DNA of 64,000 nt from assembly GCF_000293885.2 (NCBI RefSeq), contig NZ_CP010945.1, positions 6,840,001-6,904,000 of the forward strand, in the 5' to 3' direction. The notes below the pieces were generated by a model. It was not told where the DNA came from. It made no database searches and saw nothing but the letters and a program-made list of their open reading frames with translations. A program made the translations under genes and the position numbers. The first letter of the stretch is position 1; the number at the start of each line of letters is the position of its first letter. The stretch comes from Pseudomonas fluorescens NCIMB 11764. Lineage in GTDB: Bacteria > Pseudomonadota > Gammaproteobacteria > Pseudomonadales > Pseudomonadaceae. Positions 45,935-56,980 of this stretch are shown here, in pieces.

Positions 45935-46386
45935 AGGATCAAATCACGCAGTTCATCAGGCATGGCGCCCGGTTGTTGAATAGCAGCCAGGTCAGCGGCA
46001 GAAACCGCATCCCAGGCATCCTCGTCCCACAATTGGAACTTGTTCAGTTGGCCTACCAGCATCGCGCGCTTGTCCAATCGGGCATATTCACGAAGACGCG
46101 GCGGAACCAGAAAACGACCACTGCCATCGAGCTCGAGGTCGACGGCATTACCAATCAGTAAACGTTGCAGGCGGCGGTTCTCTTCGCGAAGCGAAGGCAG
46201 TGCGCGCAGTTTGGTTTCAATAATTTCCCACTCATCGAGGGGGTAAACACACAAACACGGATCAACGGCATCAATTGTGACGATTAGCTGCCCGGAACTA
46301 CGCGAAACGAGCTCGTCACGGTACCGGCTCGGCATGGCGAGACGGCCCTTTGCGTCGAGACTGATAGCGTTAGCTCCGCGAAACAC
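45931..46386 (-). CDS. mraZ: Transcriptional regulator MraZ
   Basis: This 151-residue AbrB/SpoVT-fold protein has two repeats, each with the DxxGR-type signature ([18 protein letters not shown] and [18 protein letters not shown]). It represses the dcw promoter by binding 10-bp direct repeats, found here just upstream. Translation begins at GTG 46386 with GGAG nine bases before it. It is the first gene of the cluster. Confidence 0.96.
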   Translation of the reverse strand: MFRGANAISLDAKGRLAMPSRYRDELVSRSSGQLIVTIDAVDPCLCVYPLDEWEIIETKLRALPSLREENRRLQRLLIGNAVDLELDGSGRFLVPPRLREYARLDKRAMLVGQLNKFQLWDEDAWDAVSAADLAAIQQPGAMPDELRDLIL

Positions 46387-46428
46387 GTCAGCGTTTCTCC
46401 AAATATTAGCGTTTTGCGTTCAAAAAAC

Positions 46429-46458
46429 CCACTTCATGCCACTTTCCGCCACTTGCGC
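46429..46458 (-). promoter_or_regulatory. MraZ-binding direct repeats
   Basis: Three head-to-tail copies of a 10-bp unit, CCACTTNNNN on the plus strand (46429, 46439, 46449), read NNNNAAGTGG toward mraZ. They cover the expected transcription start. MraZ in E. coli binds TGGGN-type repeats of the same 10-bp period at the same place. Confidence 0.75.
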
Positions 46459-46460
46459 AC

Positions 46461-46490
46461 ACTATAGGAATGCGGCCACCGCACCGTCAA
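46461..46490 (-). promoter_or_regulatory. Sigma70 promoter of the dcw cluster
   Basis: On the minus strand, TTGACG (46485-46490) and TATAGT (46461-46466) are separated by 18 bases. The start would be near 46454, within the MraZ repeats. Confidence 0.75.
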
Positions 46491-46740
46491 GGCGCGGATT
46501 AAAGGAAAACCCTTACAGAACTGAGATTTAGGAGCGTATTAGGAGGGGTAACGAGAATCTGGCGGATGAATTTGTCCAATAACTTGAATCAGCACTGGAG
46601 GCTGCACTCAGAAGTTAAAGTAGTTTGTTAAGAGTAAGATTTTTTCGGTATTACAAAAGAGGATATGCGATGGATTATGCAAGGAGGGAAACTGCCATTA
46701 CGAGCGCCCTGCTCAATGATTCAAGCAGGGAGGAAAAAAG
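46491..46740. other. Spacer between rnpB and the mraZ promoter
   Basis: This 250-base A/T-richer stretch has no convincing gene. It contains the 3-prime trailer of rnpB with a T-run just after the RNA end and a CCCTGC/GCAGGG hairpin around 46700-46725. A 29-codon plus-strand frame from 46671 runs into rnpB antisense and is not believed. Confidence 0.5.
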
Positions 46741-47096
46741 GTGGAGAGTCGATCTGTAAGCCGGGTTCTGTCTTGAACAGTCATTCGTCTACGATGGCCA
46801 TCACTGGACATCTTTAGCAACCTACCCGGTCCCAGCGCGGGCCACGCCTTGGGACCCTATTTGGTCTTGCTCCAAGTGGGGTTTACCTAGCCACGAACTG
46901 TTGCCAGACGTGCGGTGCGCTCTTACCGCACCTTTTCACCCTTACCGGCGCCGAAGCGCTTAGGCGGTTATTTTCTGTGGCACTTTCCGTAGGCTCACGC
47001 CTCCCAGGCATTACCTGGCACTTCGCCCTATGGAGCCCGGACTTTCCTCCCCCCCCTAATTTTCATAGAAGGCAGCGACTGTCCGATCGACTCTCC
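46741..47096 (-). ncRNA. rnpB: RNase P RNA (type A)
   Basis: This is the catalytic RNA of RNase P, which trims tRNA 5-prime leaders. The minus strand starts AGAGTCGATCGGACAGTCGC and contains the conserved GAGGAAAGTCCGGGCTCC core near 47033-47050. It ends with the pairing sequence ATCGACTCTCCACC near 46741. The two ends are complementary, as required for helix P1. A run of eight G residues precedes the conserved core. Its location between mraZ and rsmI is that seen in other pseudomonads. Confidence 0.95.
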
Positions 47097-47103
47097 GCCG
47101 CGA

Positions 47104-47132
47104 AGGTTAACGGCAGAGCGGCCGAAGAACAA
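47104..47132 (-). promoter_or_regulatory. Promoter of rnpB
   Basis: On the minus strand, TTGTTC (47127-47132) and TAACCT (47104-47109) are 17 bases apart. They place the start at about 47097, right at the mature RNase P RNA 5-prime end. Confidence 0.65.
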
Positions 47133-47169
47133 GCGTTAAACGCCTTCAGCCACGCCTGCACGTCGGGTT

Positions 47170-48042
47170 TTACTCGCCCTTCTGTTTATCCAGCGCCACC
47201 TGATACAGAACATTCTTGCGCTCGCCGGTAATTTGCGCCGCCAAGGCTGCGGCACGCTTGAGCGGCATCTCTTCGAGCAACAGATTGAGAATGCGCATGG
47301 CTTCACTGCTGACGGCGTCCTCGGTTTCGGGGGCCGACCAGCCCGCGACCAGCACCACGCACTCACCGCGCTGCTGATTGCTGTCCGACTCGACGAACTC
47401 GCGCAGCTCGGCCAAGGGCAGGCCTTTGAGGGTTTCGAAGGTTTTGGTCAGCTCCCGCGCCAGCAACGCCGGACGCTCCGGGCCAAAAACCAGCTCCATG
47501 TCTTGCAGGCATTCAAGAATGCGGTGTGGGGCCTCGTAGAAAATCAGCGTACGCGGCTCTTCTTTAAGCAGTTCAAGACGGGCACGACGACCGACAGCCT
47601 TCGCCGGCAGGAAGCCTTCGAAGATAAAACGATCCGAAGGCAGACCCGCCGCAGACAGCGCCGCGATCAATGCACAGGCGCCCGGAACCGGCACCACGTT
47701 GATTCCCGCCGCGCGAGCCTGACGCACCAGGTGATAACCCGGATCGGAAATCAGCGGCGTCCCGGCATCGGAAATCAGCGCCACATCGTCGCCAGCGAGC
47801 AGGCGGGTAATAAAGCGGCTACCTTCATCCCGCTCATTGTGTTCATGGCAGGCTGCCAGCGGCGTAGGAATGCCGAAGTGCTGCATCAATCGCTGGGAGT
47901 GACGCGTGTCTTCGGCGGCGATCAAGGCCACTTCGCGCAGGATCTTCAGCGCGCGCGCACTGATGTCGTCCAGGTTGCCGATGGGCGTCGCCACCACATA
48001 AAGCGAGCCAGCAGCGGAATTCAAAGCACCTGGAGCAGTCAA
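47170..48042 (-). CDS. rsmI: 16S rRNA (cytidine1402-2-O)-methyltransferase
   Basis: This roughly 290-residue SAM-dependent enzyme makes the 2-O-methyl group on C1402, next to the base methylation by RsmH. Family blocks are GSLYVVATPIGNLDDISARAL, AAEDTRHSQRLMQHF and LISDAGTPLISDPGYHLV. I choose TTG at 48042 (MTAPGAL), with GAGG eight bases upstream, because the product then has the usual length; ATG 48075 lacks a binding site. Confidence 0.93.
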   Translation of the reverse strand: MTAPGALNSAAGSLYVVATPIGNLDDISARALKILREVALIAAEDTRHSQRLMQHFGIPTPLAACHEHNERDEGSRFITRLLAGDDVALISDAGTPLISDPGYHLVRQARAAGINVVPVPGACALIAALSAAGLPSDRFIFEGFLPAKAVGRRARLELLKEEPRTLIFYEAPHRILECLQDMELVFGPERPALLARELTKTFETLKGLPLAELREFVESDSNQQRGECVVLVAGWSAPETEDAVSSEAMRILNLLLEEMPLKRAAALAAQITGERKNVLYQVALDKQKGE

Positions 48043-48251
48043 AGCGCACACCTCATGATCGGTAAAAGCCGCCATTGTAGCGCGTAGCGATGCTTTCGAT
48101 ACGCGCAAGCAAGCCCGGTTTTTTCAGCCATTTGTGCAGTGCTGCAACATTTGTACGAGCTAAATTGATCGATTCACGCCAGCAACATCGCGCCCCGGCC
48201 AGTGCTTGGGTACAATTCCACGCTAATTTGATCGAGTATCAGGAACACTAC

Positions 48252-50062
48252 ATGATCGCTTGCCTGCGGCTGTTCACTGCCCTCTGCCTCGCTGCCTTGC
48301 TGGCGGCTTGCGCCAGCTCGCCCTCTTCCAGCCTTGGCGAACTTCCACGGACCCCGGATGCCAGCATCGAGCAACTGCTCGATCAGGCCGCCAAAAGCAA
48401 AACACCGGAGCAAGCTGCCCTGCTTCGCTTGAGTGCGGCAGACCTGGCTTATCGCCAGGGCAATGCCGGCCAGTCCGCGCAAATCCTGCAACAAGTGCCG
48501 GTCGAACAACTCAAGCCTGGCCAACAGGTATTTGCCAGCACCCTGGCGGCTGAACTGGCCATGACGCGCAATCAGCCGAAAGCTGCGCTGACGGCCTTGA
48601 GCCACCCGAGCCTGCAGCGCCTGGGCGAATTGCCTGTCGAACAACAGGTTCGCACTGGCACCGTGCATGCCCGCGCCCTTGAAGCCGATGGCCAGACCCT
48701 CGCCGCCGCACGGGAGCGTATTTTCATCGCACCGATGCTGAGCGGTGAAGCGGCAAGCAAAAACCACGAAGCGATCTGGACCCTGATCGCCTCGCTGCCA
48801 ACCGATCAACTGCAACCGACCACCAACGACGACCTCGGTGGCTGGATGGGCCTGGCGCTGGCGGTGAAAACCGCTGGCACCCTGGAGCAGCAGCAAGCCG
48901 CGATCGACACCTGGCGCGCCCAGAACCCTAAACACCCGGCCGCCGCCCAGTTGCCCCTGCCACTGACCAGGCTCAAGGAACTGGCCAGCCAGCCCCTGAG
49001 CAAGATCGCCCTGCTGCTGCCGCAAGACGGCCCGCTGGCAACCGTCGGCAAAGCGCTTCGCGAAGGTTTCATGGCGGCCCATTACCAGGCTCAACAAGCC
49101 GGTCAGAAACCGCCAGCCATCGAGTTCTATGACAGCTCGCGCCTGACCTCCCTCGACGAGTTCTATCGCAAGGCTCAGGCCGATGGCGTGCAACTGGTCG
49201 TCGGGCCACTGGAAAAGCCGCTGGTCAAACAGCTCAGCGCTCGTCCGCAGCTGCCGATCACGACCCTGGCGCTGAATTACAGCGAAGGCGAACAAGGCCC
49301 GGCGCAGCTGTTCCAGTTCGGTCTTGCCGCTGAAGACGAAGCGCGCGAAGTGTCCCGTCGCGCTCGCGCCGACGGCCTGCATCGCGCCGCCATCATGGTG
49401 CCGAAAGGCGAATGGGGCGATCGCGTACTGAGAGCGTTCAGCCAGGATTGGCAAGCCAACGGCGGCAGCATCGTTGCCACCGAACGTGTAGACCAGCCGG
49501 TGCAACTGGCCCAGCAGATTGCCGACATGTTCCAGCTGCGCCAGAGCGAAGGCCGCGCCAAGAGCCTGCAAAGCACTGTTGGTTCGCAGGTAGCCGCCCA
49601 GCCGTCGCGCCGTCAGGACATCGAGTTCATCTTCCTGGCCGCCACACCTCAGCAGGCCCAGCAGATCAAGCCGACCCTGAACTTCCAGTACGCTGGCGAT
49701 GTGCCGGTGTACGCCACGTCCCACGTGTTCAGCGCCAGCGGCGACGCCAACCAGTACAACGACATGAATGGCGTTCGTTTCTGCGAAACCCCATGGCTGC
49801 TGGATGCCAATGATCCACTGCGCAAACAAGTGACTGCACAATGGCCACAAGCCGGCGGCAGCCTGGGCCGCCTGTATGCGATGGGCGTCGATGCCTATCG
49901 CCTGGCTCCACGCCTGGGGCAACTCAAGGCACTGCCGGACAGCCGCATCGAAGGCCAATCGGGCAGCCTGGGCATGACTCAGAACCAACGCGTGGTGCGC
50001 CAGTTGCCATGGGCCCAGTTCGTCAACGGCCAGGTTCAACGCCTGCCGGACACCCCGCGCTG

Positions 50063-50063
<1 letters not shown>
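48252..50063 (+). CDS. lpoA: Outer-membrane lipoprotein activator of PBP1a
   Basis: This is a 603-residue lipoprotein. A signal peptide with lipobox LAAC (Cys near residue 18) is followed by a helical TPR-like N-terminal domain of about 230 residues. A C-terminal domain with the periplasmic-binding-protein fold follows (IALLLPQDGPLATVGKALREGFMAA, VVGPLEKPLV, ATSHVFS). LpoA reaches from the outer membrane to stimulate class A penicillin-binding proteins. The start at 48252 has AGGA nearby and is divergent from rsmI. Confidence 0.93.
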
Positions 50064-51698
<1,635 letters not shown>

Positions 51699-51711
51699 CA
51701 CTGTACGAGCT

Positions 51712-51790
51712 ATCGAGTGAAACGAGGCTGCGATCTTCTGATCGCGGTTAAAGCAAAATCAAAAGATCGCAGCCTTCGGCAGCTCCTACG
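51712..51790. repeat. REP pair of the GCTGCGATCTT family
   Basis: CGAGGCTGCGATCTT on the left and the inverse AAGATCGCAGCC followed by TTCGGCAGCTCCTAC on the right enclose about 30 bases. The right arm is the common extragenic element read on the minus strand as GTAGGAGCTGCCGAAGGC. Confidence 0.8.
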
Positions 51791-51866
51791 GTTTGAAAGT
51801 GGTGAAGTAATAAAAAAAGGCGATCCTCTCGGATCGCCTTTTTTTATTACTTCACCACTTTCAAAC
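51791..51866. terminator. Perfect 76-base palindrome, bidirectional terminator including the end of sspB
   Basis: Two exact 36-base arms (51791-51826 and 51831-51866) flank TCTC. The central GGCGATCC/GGATCGCC stem with A7 and T7 tracts is a classical terminator for both convergent units. The right arm also contains the last five sense codons and stop of sspB, mirrored exactly on the left. Confidence 0.93.
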
Positions 51867-52260
51867 TGGGTCGACCGCTGGGACGCGGCGGCTCACTGTC
51901 GGGTGGCGGAAGATCATCATCCGGCTCAATCTCTTCCTCGTCTTCCATAGGCGATTCCAGATCAAACACCATGCCCTGACCGTTCTCCCGGGCGTAAATG
52001 CCCAGGATCGATGCGATAGGCACGTACAGAGTGTGCGGCACGCCACCGAAGCGCCCTTCGAAGCTGACCGCTTCGTTGTCCATGTGCAAATGGCGCACGG
52101 CGGCCGGCGAAACGTTCAGGACAATCTGTCCGTCACTGGCGAAACCTTGTGGCACCTGCACCGACGGATATTCGGAGTTGACCAGCATGTGCGGGGTGCA
52201 GTCGTTGTCCACAATCCACTCGTAGAGCGCGCGGACCAGATAAGGTCGACTGGAGTTCAT
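51847..52260 (-). CDS. sspB: ClpXP specificity-enhancing factor SspB
   Basis: This 137-residue adaptor delivers ssrA-tagged proteins to ClpXP. The N-terminal substrate-binding domain (SRPYLVRALYEWIVDNDCTPHMLV, LNVSPAAVRHL, FGGVPHTLYVPI) covers about 1-110. An acidic linker and the basic ClpX-binding tail (RPSLKVVK) follow. It is transcribed after sspA. Confidence 0.95.
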   Translation of the reverse strand: MNSSRPYLVRALYEWIVDNDCTPHMLVNSEYPSVQVPQGFASDGQIVLNVSPAAVRHLHMDNEAVSFEGRFGGVPHTLYVPIASILGIYARENGQGMVFDLESPMEDEEEIEPDDDLPPPDSEPPRPSGRPSLKVVK

Positions 52261-52276
52261 AGCGGCTCCTTAAGCC

Positions 52277-52894
52277 TTAGCGCATATCGCGTTCGACACC
52301 AGACAGACTCGCCTGGAAAGCCTCACGCGCAAACGAGCGCTCCATATAATCAAGCAGCGGCTTGGCAGGCCGCGGCAGTTCAATACCTAGAATCGGCAAG
52401 CGCCAGAGTATTGGCAATAGGCAGCAATCCACCAGACTTTGTTCCTCGCTGAGGAAAAACGGCTTGTCGGCGAAAAGCGGCGACACGCCAGTCAGGCTTT
52501 CGCGCAGCTCTTTACGAGCCACCACGCGAGCTGCTTCCTTGGTCCGCGAATCCAGGATCAGATCCACCAGACCACACCAGTCACGCTGAATACGATGAAT
52601 CAGCAAACGGCTGTTGGCACGCGCCACTGGATAAACCGGCAGTAAAGGCGGATGCGGGTAACGCTCATCCAGATATTCCATCACCACGGTCGACTCCCAC
52701 AACGCCAGGTCACGATCGACCAGGGTGGGCAGGCTTCCGTAAGGGTTCACCTCAATCAGTTTAGGCGGCTGACGGCCAGCTTCCACATAAATGATCTCGG
52801 CGCTGACACCCTTCTCTGCAAGTACGATACGCACTCGGTGGGAATAGTGGTCGGCGGGGTCGGAGTAACAGGCCAACCGATTGGTCACGCCCAT
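52277..52894 (-). CDS. sspA: Stringent starvation protein A
   Basis: This 205-residue glutathione-transferase-fold protein binds RNA polymerase and supports stress and stationary-phase transcription. The N-terminal thioredoxin-like part is [24 protein letters not shown], and the conserved [18 protein letters not shown] follows. The start has a strong GAGGAGGA ribosome-binding site. The stop is 16 bases before sspB. Confidence 0.95.
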   Translation of the reverse strand: MGVTNRLACYSDPADHYSHRVRIVLAEKGVSAEIIYVEAGRQPPKLIEVNPYGSLPTLVDRDLALWESTVVMEYLDERYPHPPLLPVYPVARANSRLLIHRIQRDWCGLVDLILDSRTKEAARVVARKELRESLTGVSPLFADKPFFLSEEQSLVDCCLLPILWRLPILGIELPRPAKPLLDYMERSFAREAFQASLSGVERDMR

Positions 52895-52931
52895 GGCGGT
52901 CCTCCTCGCTTGTTGAAATTATCGGAAGCGG

Positions 52932-53019
52932 AAAAAACGCGCGCGCCCAGAGGGCGCCTCCCGTAACGCCTGGATGACCAGACTCGTTACATTTTCAGAG
53001 ACGCCCTGGGGCGCGCGCG
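52932..53019 (-). terminator. Large structured terminator after petC
   Basis: GC-rich arms of about 22 bases (52939-52962 and 52997-53019) enclose an inner GTAACG/CGTTAC stem and an innermost CTGG/CCAG stem. On the minus strand the structure is followed by six T residues. It separates petABC from sspA. Confidence 0.85.
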
Positions 53020-53045
53020 ATTAACAGCAATTGCTTGAAACTTTA

Positions 53046-53828
53046 TCAGTGCACATCTTTCCAGTATTCGCGCTTGAGCAAGTAGGCGAATACAAAGAAG
53101 AACGCCAGGTACAGCAACACATAGGTACCGATGCGCTGATGCTCCAGCTTAACCGGGTTAGCCGAGTAAGCGAGGAAGGTTACCAGATTCTTGACCTTCT
53201 CATCGAACTGCTCTTCGGTCAGAGCACCGCTCTTCGGCACAATGGTCAGCTGATCGCACGCTTCATGAGTCAGCGCGGTACCGGTCAGCGGATCATATTG
53301 CTTCTTGCCGTCCTCGACGATCTGGACCTGTTTGCAACCGACGACCTGACGACCTTGCAGGCCCACCAGGACGTTCGGCATGCCCACGTTCGGGAAGACC
53401 TTGTTGTTCACGCCCCAAGGACGCGTCGGGTCTTCGTAGAACGACTTCAGGTAACCGTAGAGCCAGTCCGTACCGCGAACACGAGCCACCAGGGTCAGGT
53501 CGGGCGGTGCAGCACCGAACCAGGTCTTGGCGTCAGCCGGCTGCATGCCGATGCTCATGTGGTCGCCAATCTTGGCGCCGGTGAACACCAGCTTCGACAA
53601 CATCAGATCGTGAGGAATACCCAGATCGTCGGCAACACGCTCGTAGCGTTGGAACTTGGCGCTGTGGCAGCCCATGCAATAGTTGGCGAACGTACGTGCG
53701 CCGTCCTGCATGGCAGCTTTATCGGAAACGTCGATGTCGACTTTTTCCAGCGCCGGGCCCGCTTGTCCTGCTGCGAAAGCAAACACTGGCAGTGCAGTGA
53801 GCATCAATACCGCAAATAGCTTTTTCAT
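53046..53828 (-). CDS. petC: Cytochrome c1 of the bc1 complex
   Basis: This 260-residue haem protein has a signal peptide ending FAFA near residue 19, the haem-attachment motif CMGCH (MGCHSAKFQRY) and a C-terminal membrane anchor (IGTYVLLYLAFFFVFAYLL). It passes electrons from the Rieske centre to soluble cytochrome c. Its ATG shares a base with the petB stop. Confidence 0.96.
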   Translation of the reverse strand: MKKLFAVLMLTALPVFAFAAGQAGPALEKVDIDVSDKAAMQDGARTFANYCMGCHSAKFQRYERVADDLGIPHDLMLSKLVFTGAKIGDHMSIGMQPADAKTWFGAAPPDLTLVARVRGTDWLYGYLKSFYEDPTRPWGVNNKVFPNVGMPNVLVGLQGRQVVGCKQVQIVEDGKKQYDPLTGTALTHEACDQLTIVPKSGALTEEQFDEKVKNLVTFLAYSANPVKLEHQRIGTYVLLYLAFFFVFAYLLKREYWKDVH

Positions 53829-55042
53829 CAGCCAGTCACCCTTTCCGGAACCGGTTTGGTCTTCTCGAGCCTGGTGTAGAACGGCATCAGAATGAAGTAG
53901 GCGAAGTACAGGAAGGTACATACCTGCGACAGCAGCGTACGACCCGGCGTCGGAGCCAGAACACCCAGAATGCCGAGGATCACGAACGAAATGCAGAACA
54001 CCACCAGCCAGATTTTGCTCAGCCAGCCTTTGTAGCGCATCGACTTGACGGGGCTGCGATCCAGCCACGGCAGGACGAACAGCACAGCGATGGCTGCGCC
54101 CATGGCGATAACGCCCAGGAGCTTGTCCGGAACCGCCCGCAGAATCGCGTAGAACGGTGTGAAGTACCAGACCGGAGCGATGTGCTCAGGGGTCTTGAAG
54201 GCGTTCGCCACTTCAAAGTTCGGCTTCTCGAGGAAGTAGCCGCCCATTTCCGGGAAGAAGAACACGATCGAGCAGAAGATAAACAGGAACACCACCACGC
54301 CGACGATATCTTTCACGGTGTAGTACGGGTGGAAGGCAATGCCGTCCAGCGGTACGCCGTTTTCGTCTTTGTGTTTCTTGATGTCGACGCCGTCAGGGTT
54401 GTTCGAACCGACTTCGTGCAACGCCAGAACGTGCAGCACCACCAGACCGAGAATCACGATCGGCAGGGCAACAACGTGCAGGGCAAAGAAGCGGTTCAGG
54501 GTGATACCGGAAATCAGGTAGTCACCACGGATCCACTGGGTCAGGTCGTTACCGATGACCGGGATCGCACCGAACAGCGAGATAATCACCTGGGCGCCCC
54601 AGTAGGACATCTGGCCCCACGGCAGCAGATAACCCATGAAGGCCTCAGCCATCAGCGCCAGGTAAATCAGCATGCCGAAGACCCACACCAGCTCACGCGG
54701 CTTCTGGTACGAACCGTAGAGCAAGCCACGGAACATGTGCAGATACACCACGATAAAGAACATCGAAGCGCCGACGGCGTGCAACATACGCAGGATCGAG
54801 CCGTACTCGACGTCGCGCATGATGTATTCGACGGAGGCAAAGGCTTCTTCCGCCGACGGGGTGTAGCTCATGGTCAGCCAGACACCGGTGACGATCTGGT
54901 TGACCAGAACGAGCAGCGCGAGGGAACCAAAGAAATAGAAGAAGTTGAAGTTCTTCGGGGCGTAGTACTTGCTGAGATGGTCTTCCCACATTTTGGTCGC
55001 GGGAAAGCGCGCATCAACCCAATCCATGAACTTGCTCATCAC
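53828..55042 (-). CDS. petB: Cytochrome b of the bc1 complex
   Basis: This 404-residue membrane protein has eight or more helices that carry the two b haems. Visible are the haem His segments LHAVGASMFFIVVYLHMFRG and FFALHVVALPIVILGLVVLHVLALHEVGSNNPDG, and the quinol-site motif PEWY equivalent, here APVWYFTPFYAILRAVPDK. It overlaps petA by 4 bases. Confidence 0.96.
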   Translation of the reverse strand: MMSKFMDWVDARFPATKMWEDHLSKYYAPKNFNFFYFFGSLALLVLVNQIVTGVWLTMSYTPSAEEAFASVEYIMRDVEYGSILRMLHAVGASMFFIVVYLHMFRGLLYGSYQKPRELVWVFGMLIYLALMAEAFMGYLLPWGQMSYWGAQVIISLFGAIPVIGNDLTQWIRGDYLISGITLNRFFALHVVALPIVILGLVVLHVLALHEVGSNNPDGVDIKKHKDENGVPLDGIAFHPYYTVKDIVGVVVFLFIFCSIVFFFPEMGGYFLEKPNFEVANAFKTPEHIAPVWYFTPFYAILRAVPDKLLGVIAMGAAIAVLFVLPWLDRSPVKSMRYKGWLSKIWLVVFCISFVILGILGVLAPTPGRTLLSQVCTFLYFAYFILMPFYTRLEKTKPVPERVTG

Positions 55043-55632
55043 GCTTTCTCCGTATCGACGCCAATGACAATGATGTCATCGGTCTCATAGGAATGCGGGG
55101 GAACTGGCAGGTTCAAAGGCGCAGGTTGCGACTTGTAGACGCGGCCAGCCAAATCGTAGTGGGAACCGTGGCAAGGGCAGAAATAACCACCTACCCAATC
55201 CTTGCCCAGATCCGCGGGCGCCACTTCTGGACGGAAGGTCGGCGAGCAACCCAGGTGTGTGCAGATACCGATCAGCAGCAGAACCTCTGGCTTGATCGAA
55301 CGCGTTTCCGGGTCGACATAAGTCGGTTGAGTCGAGTTCTTGGAGGTAGGGTCAGACAGCTGGCCCTCGATCTTTTTCAGATTCCCCAGGATTTCCTCGG
55401 TACGGCGGACGATGAACACCGGCTGACCGCGCCACTCAGCAATCATCTGCTGGCCTGGCTCGATTTTGCTGACATTCACTTTCACCGGTGCACCTGCGGC
55501 TTTCGCCTTGGCACTGGGAAACCATGACCCCACGAACGGGACCGCAGCCCCCACCGCTCCTGCAGCACCCACCACGGATGTGGCTGCTACCAAGAAGCGA
55601 CGCCGGCCTGCATTCACGCCGTCATTGCTCAT
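55039..55632 (-). CDS. petA: Rieske iron-sulfur subunit of the bc1 complex
   Basis: This 197-residue subunit is probably exported and anchored by a Tat-type N-terminus (GRRRFLVAATSVVGAAGAVGAA). The cluster ligands lie in CTHLGC and CPCHGSHYD. It is the first gene of petABC, with GGGAGAGGA before the start. Confidence 0.96.
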   Translation of the reverse strand: MSNDGVNAGRRRFLVAATSVVGAAGAVGAAVPFVGSWFPSAKAKAAGAPVKVNVSKIEPGQQMIAEWRGQPVFIVRRTEEILGNLKKIEGQLSDPTSKNSTQPTYVDPETRSIKPEVLLLIGICTHLGCSPTFRPEVAPADLGKDWVGGYFCPCHGSHYDLAGRVYKSQPAPLNLPVPPHSYETDDIIVIGVDTEKA

Positions 55633-55714
55633 TCAGTCCTCTCCCATCAGCTTTGTGGCCTGTTAAATCAGGCATCTACTAAGTAAAACTATGTACTTAT
55701 AAAAATTTTGCCGA

Positions 55715-55743
55715 ATGGTAATGAAAAGCCCCAATTCTGACAA
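55715..55743 (-). promoter_or_regulatory. Promoter of petABC
   Basis: On the minus strand, TTGTCA (55738-55743) and TACCAT (55715-55720) are 17 bases apart, about 75 bases before petA. Confidence 0.5.
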
Positions 55744-55841
55744 GGTAATTACCGAAGGGCTCCACTGCCAAGCCTTGCAGTATAGGGGCTCTACGGCTGT
55801 GGCAAGTTGTCACAGAGCAATTCTTTGATAAATCGCGCCCA

Positions 55842-55878
55842 TAAAAAAACGCCCAGCTTCGCGAGGAAACTGGGCGTT
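55842..55878 (-). terminator. Terminator after rpsI
   Basis: AACGCCCAG and CTGGGCGTT form a 9-base-pair stem, followed on the minus strand by a run of seven T residues. Confidence 0.92.
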
Positions 55879-55899
55879 CTTTTTGAACGCGAAAGCGAA

Positions 55900-56292
55900 T
55901 TAACGCTTCGAGTACTGCGGACGCTTACGCGCTTTACGCAGACCGACTTTCTTACGTTCAACTTCACGTGCGTCACGGGTTACGAAGCCGGCTTTGCGCA
56001 GAGCACCGCGCAGAGTTTCGTCGTAGTCCATCAGAGCGCGAGTGATACCGTGGCGGATTGCGCCAGCTTGACCACTTACACCACCGCCGATCACGGTGAC
56101 GTAGATGTCGAACTTCTCGACAGTCTCAGTCAATTCCAGCGGCTGACGAACTACCATGCGGGCAGTTTCGCGGCCGAAGAAATTATCCAGCGAACGGTTG
56201 TTGATGGAGATGTTACCAGTGCCCGGACGCAGGAAAACGCGTGCGGTTGCGGTCTTGCGACGGCCAGTGCCGTAATTTTGAGTCGCCGACAT
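55900..56292 (-). CDS. rpsI: 30S ribosomal protein S9
   Basis: This 130-residue ribosomal protein has the N-terminal [16 protein letters not shown] and the conserved basic C-terminal tail ending KRPQYSKR, which reaches the P-site tRNA. It is 14 bases after rplM in the usual rplM-rpsI operon. Confidence 0.98.
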   Translation of the reverse strand: MSATQNYGTGRRKTATARVFLRPGTGNISINNRSLDNFFGRETARMVVRQPLELTETVEKFDIYVTVIGGGVSGQAGAIRHGITRALMDYDETLRGALRKAGFVTRDAREVERKKVGLRKARKRPQYSKR

Positions 56293-56306
56293 AATGAACT
56301 ATTCCG

Positions 56307-56735
56307 TTAAAACTTCAGTTCTTGGGGCTGCTGAGCAGTATGAGGGTGTACAGCGCCCGCATAGACTTTCAGCTTACGATACATGTCGCGACCCAGCGGG
56401 TTCTTAGGCAGCATGCCTTTGACCGCGGTCTCGATCACGCGCTCAGGGGCTTTAGCGATCAGCTTTTCGAAGTTGATCGACTTGATGCCGCCCGGGAAAC
56501 CGGAGTGGGAGTAGTAGATTTTGTCGGTGGTTTTAGCACCGGTTACACGAATCTGCTCGGCATTGATAACGACGATGTAATCGCCGGTGTCAACGTGAGG
56601 AGTGTACTCAGCTTTATGCTTGCCACGCAGACGGCTCGCGATTTCGGTGGCCAGACGACCCAGGGTCTGACCTGCAGCGTCGACGACAAACCAGTCGCGC
56701 TGTACTGTTTCCGGTTTAGCAGTAAAAGTTTTCAT
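56307..56735 (-). CDS. rplM: 50S ribosomal protein L13
   Basis: This 142-residue ribosomal protein has the conserved [29 protein letters not shown] and [20 protein letters not shown]. It is first in the rplM-rpsI operon. Confidence 0.98.
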   Translation of the reverse strand: MKTFTAKPETVQRDWFVVDAAGQTLGRLATEIASRLRGKHKAEYTPHVDTGDYIVVINAEQIRVTGAKTTDKIYYSHSGFPGGIKSINFEKLIAKAPERVIETAVKGMLPKNPLGRDMYRKLKVYAGAVHPHTAQQPQELKF

Positions 56736-56776
56736 TCTTTATAGCCTCAGGGGCCGCCCTGTAAATTAGACGGCGG

Positions 56777-56805
56777 ATCTTACTGAATAGTGCGTACTTT
56801 GACAA
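56777..56805 (-). promoter_or_regulatory. Promoter of rplM-rpsI
   Basis: On the minus strand, TTGTCA (56800-56805) and TAAGAT (56777-56782) are 17 bases apart, about 40 bases before the rplM start. Confidence 0.65.
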
Positions 56806-56980
56806 GTCAAAGGCAGCCGGATACAGACGCTTTCGGGGGCTCGGGTCGGCGCGTCCGTTCAACGGCAAGATTCTTCGGCGGCGGCGCATCACTTCCACTG
56901 CAGAAAGAGGTGCGCAATTATGCAGATTGCGAAAAATATTTCAACCTGCTTTTATGATTGTTTTGCCCAAGGAGCACCCG

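Noticed and set aside
46671..46760. 29-codon plus-strand frame with a GAGG-like site, reaching into rnpB
   Set aside because: It overlaps the 3-prime end of RNase P RNA in antisense, is very short and has no recognisable content.
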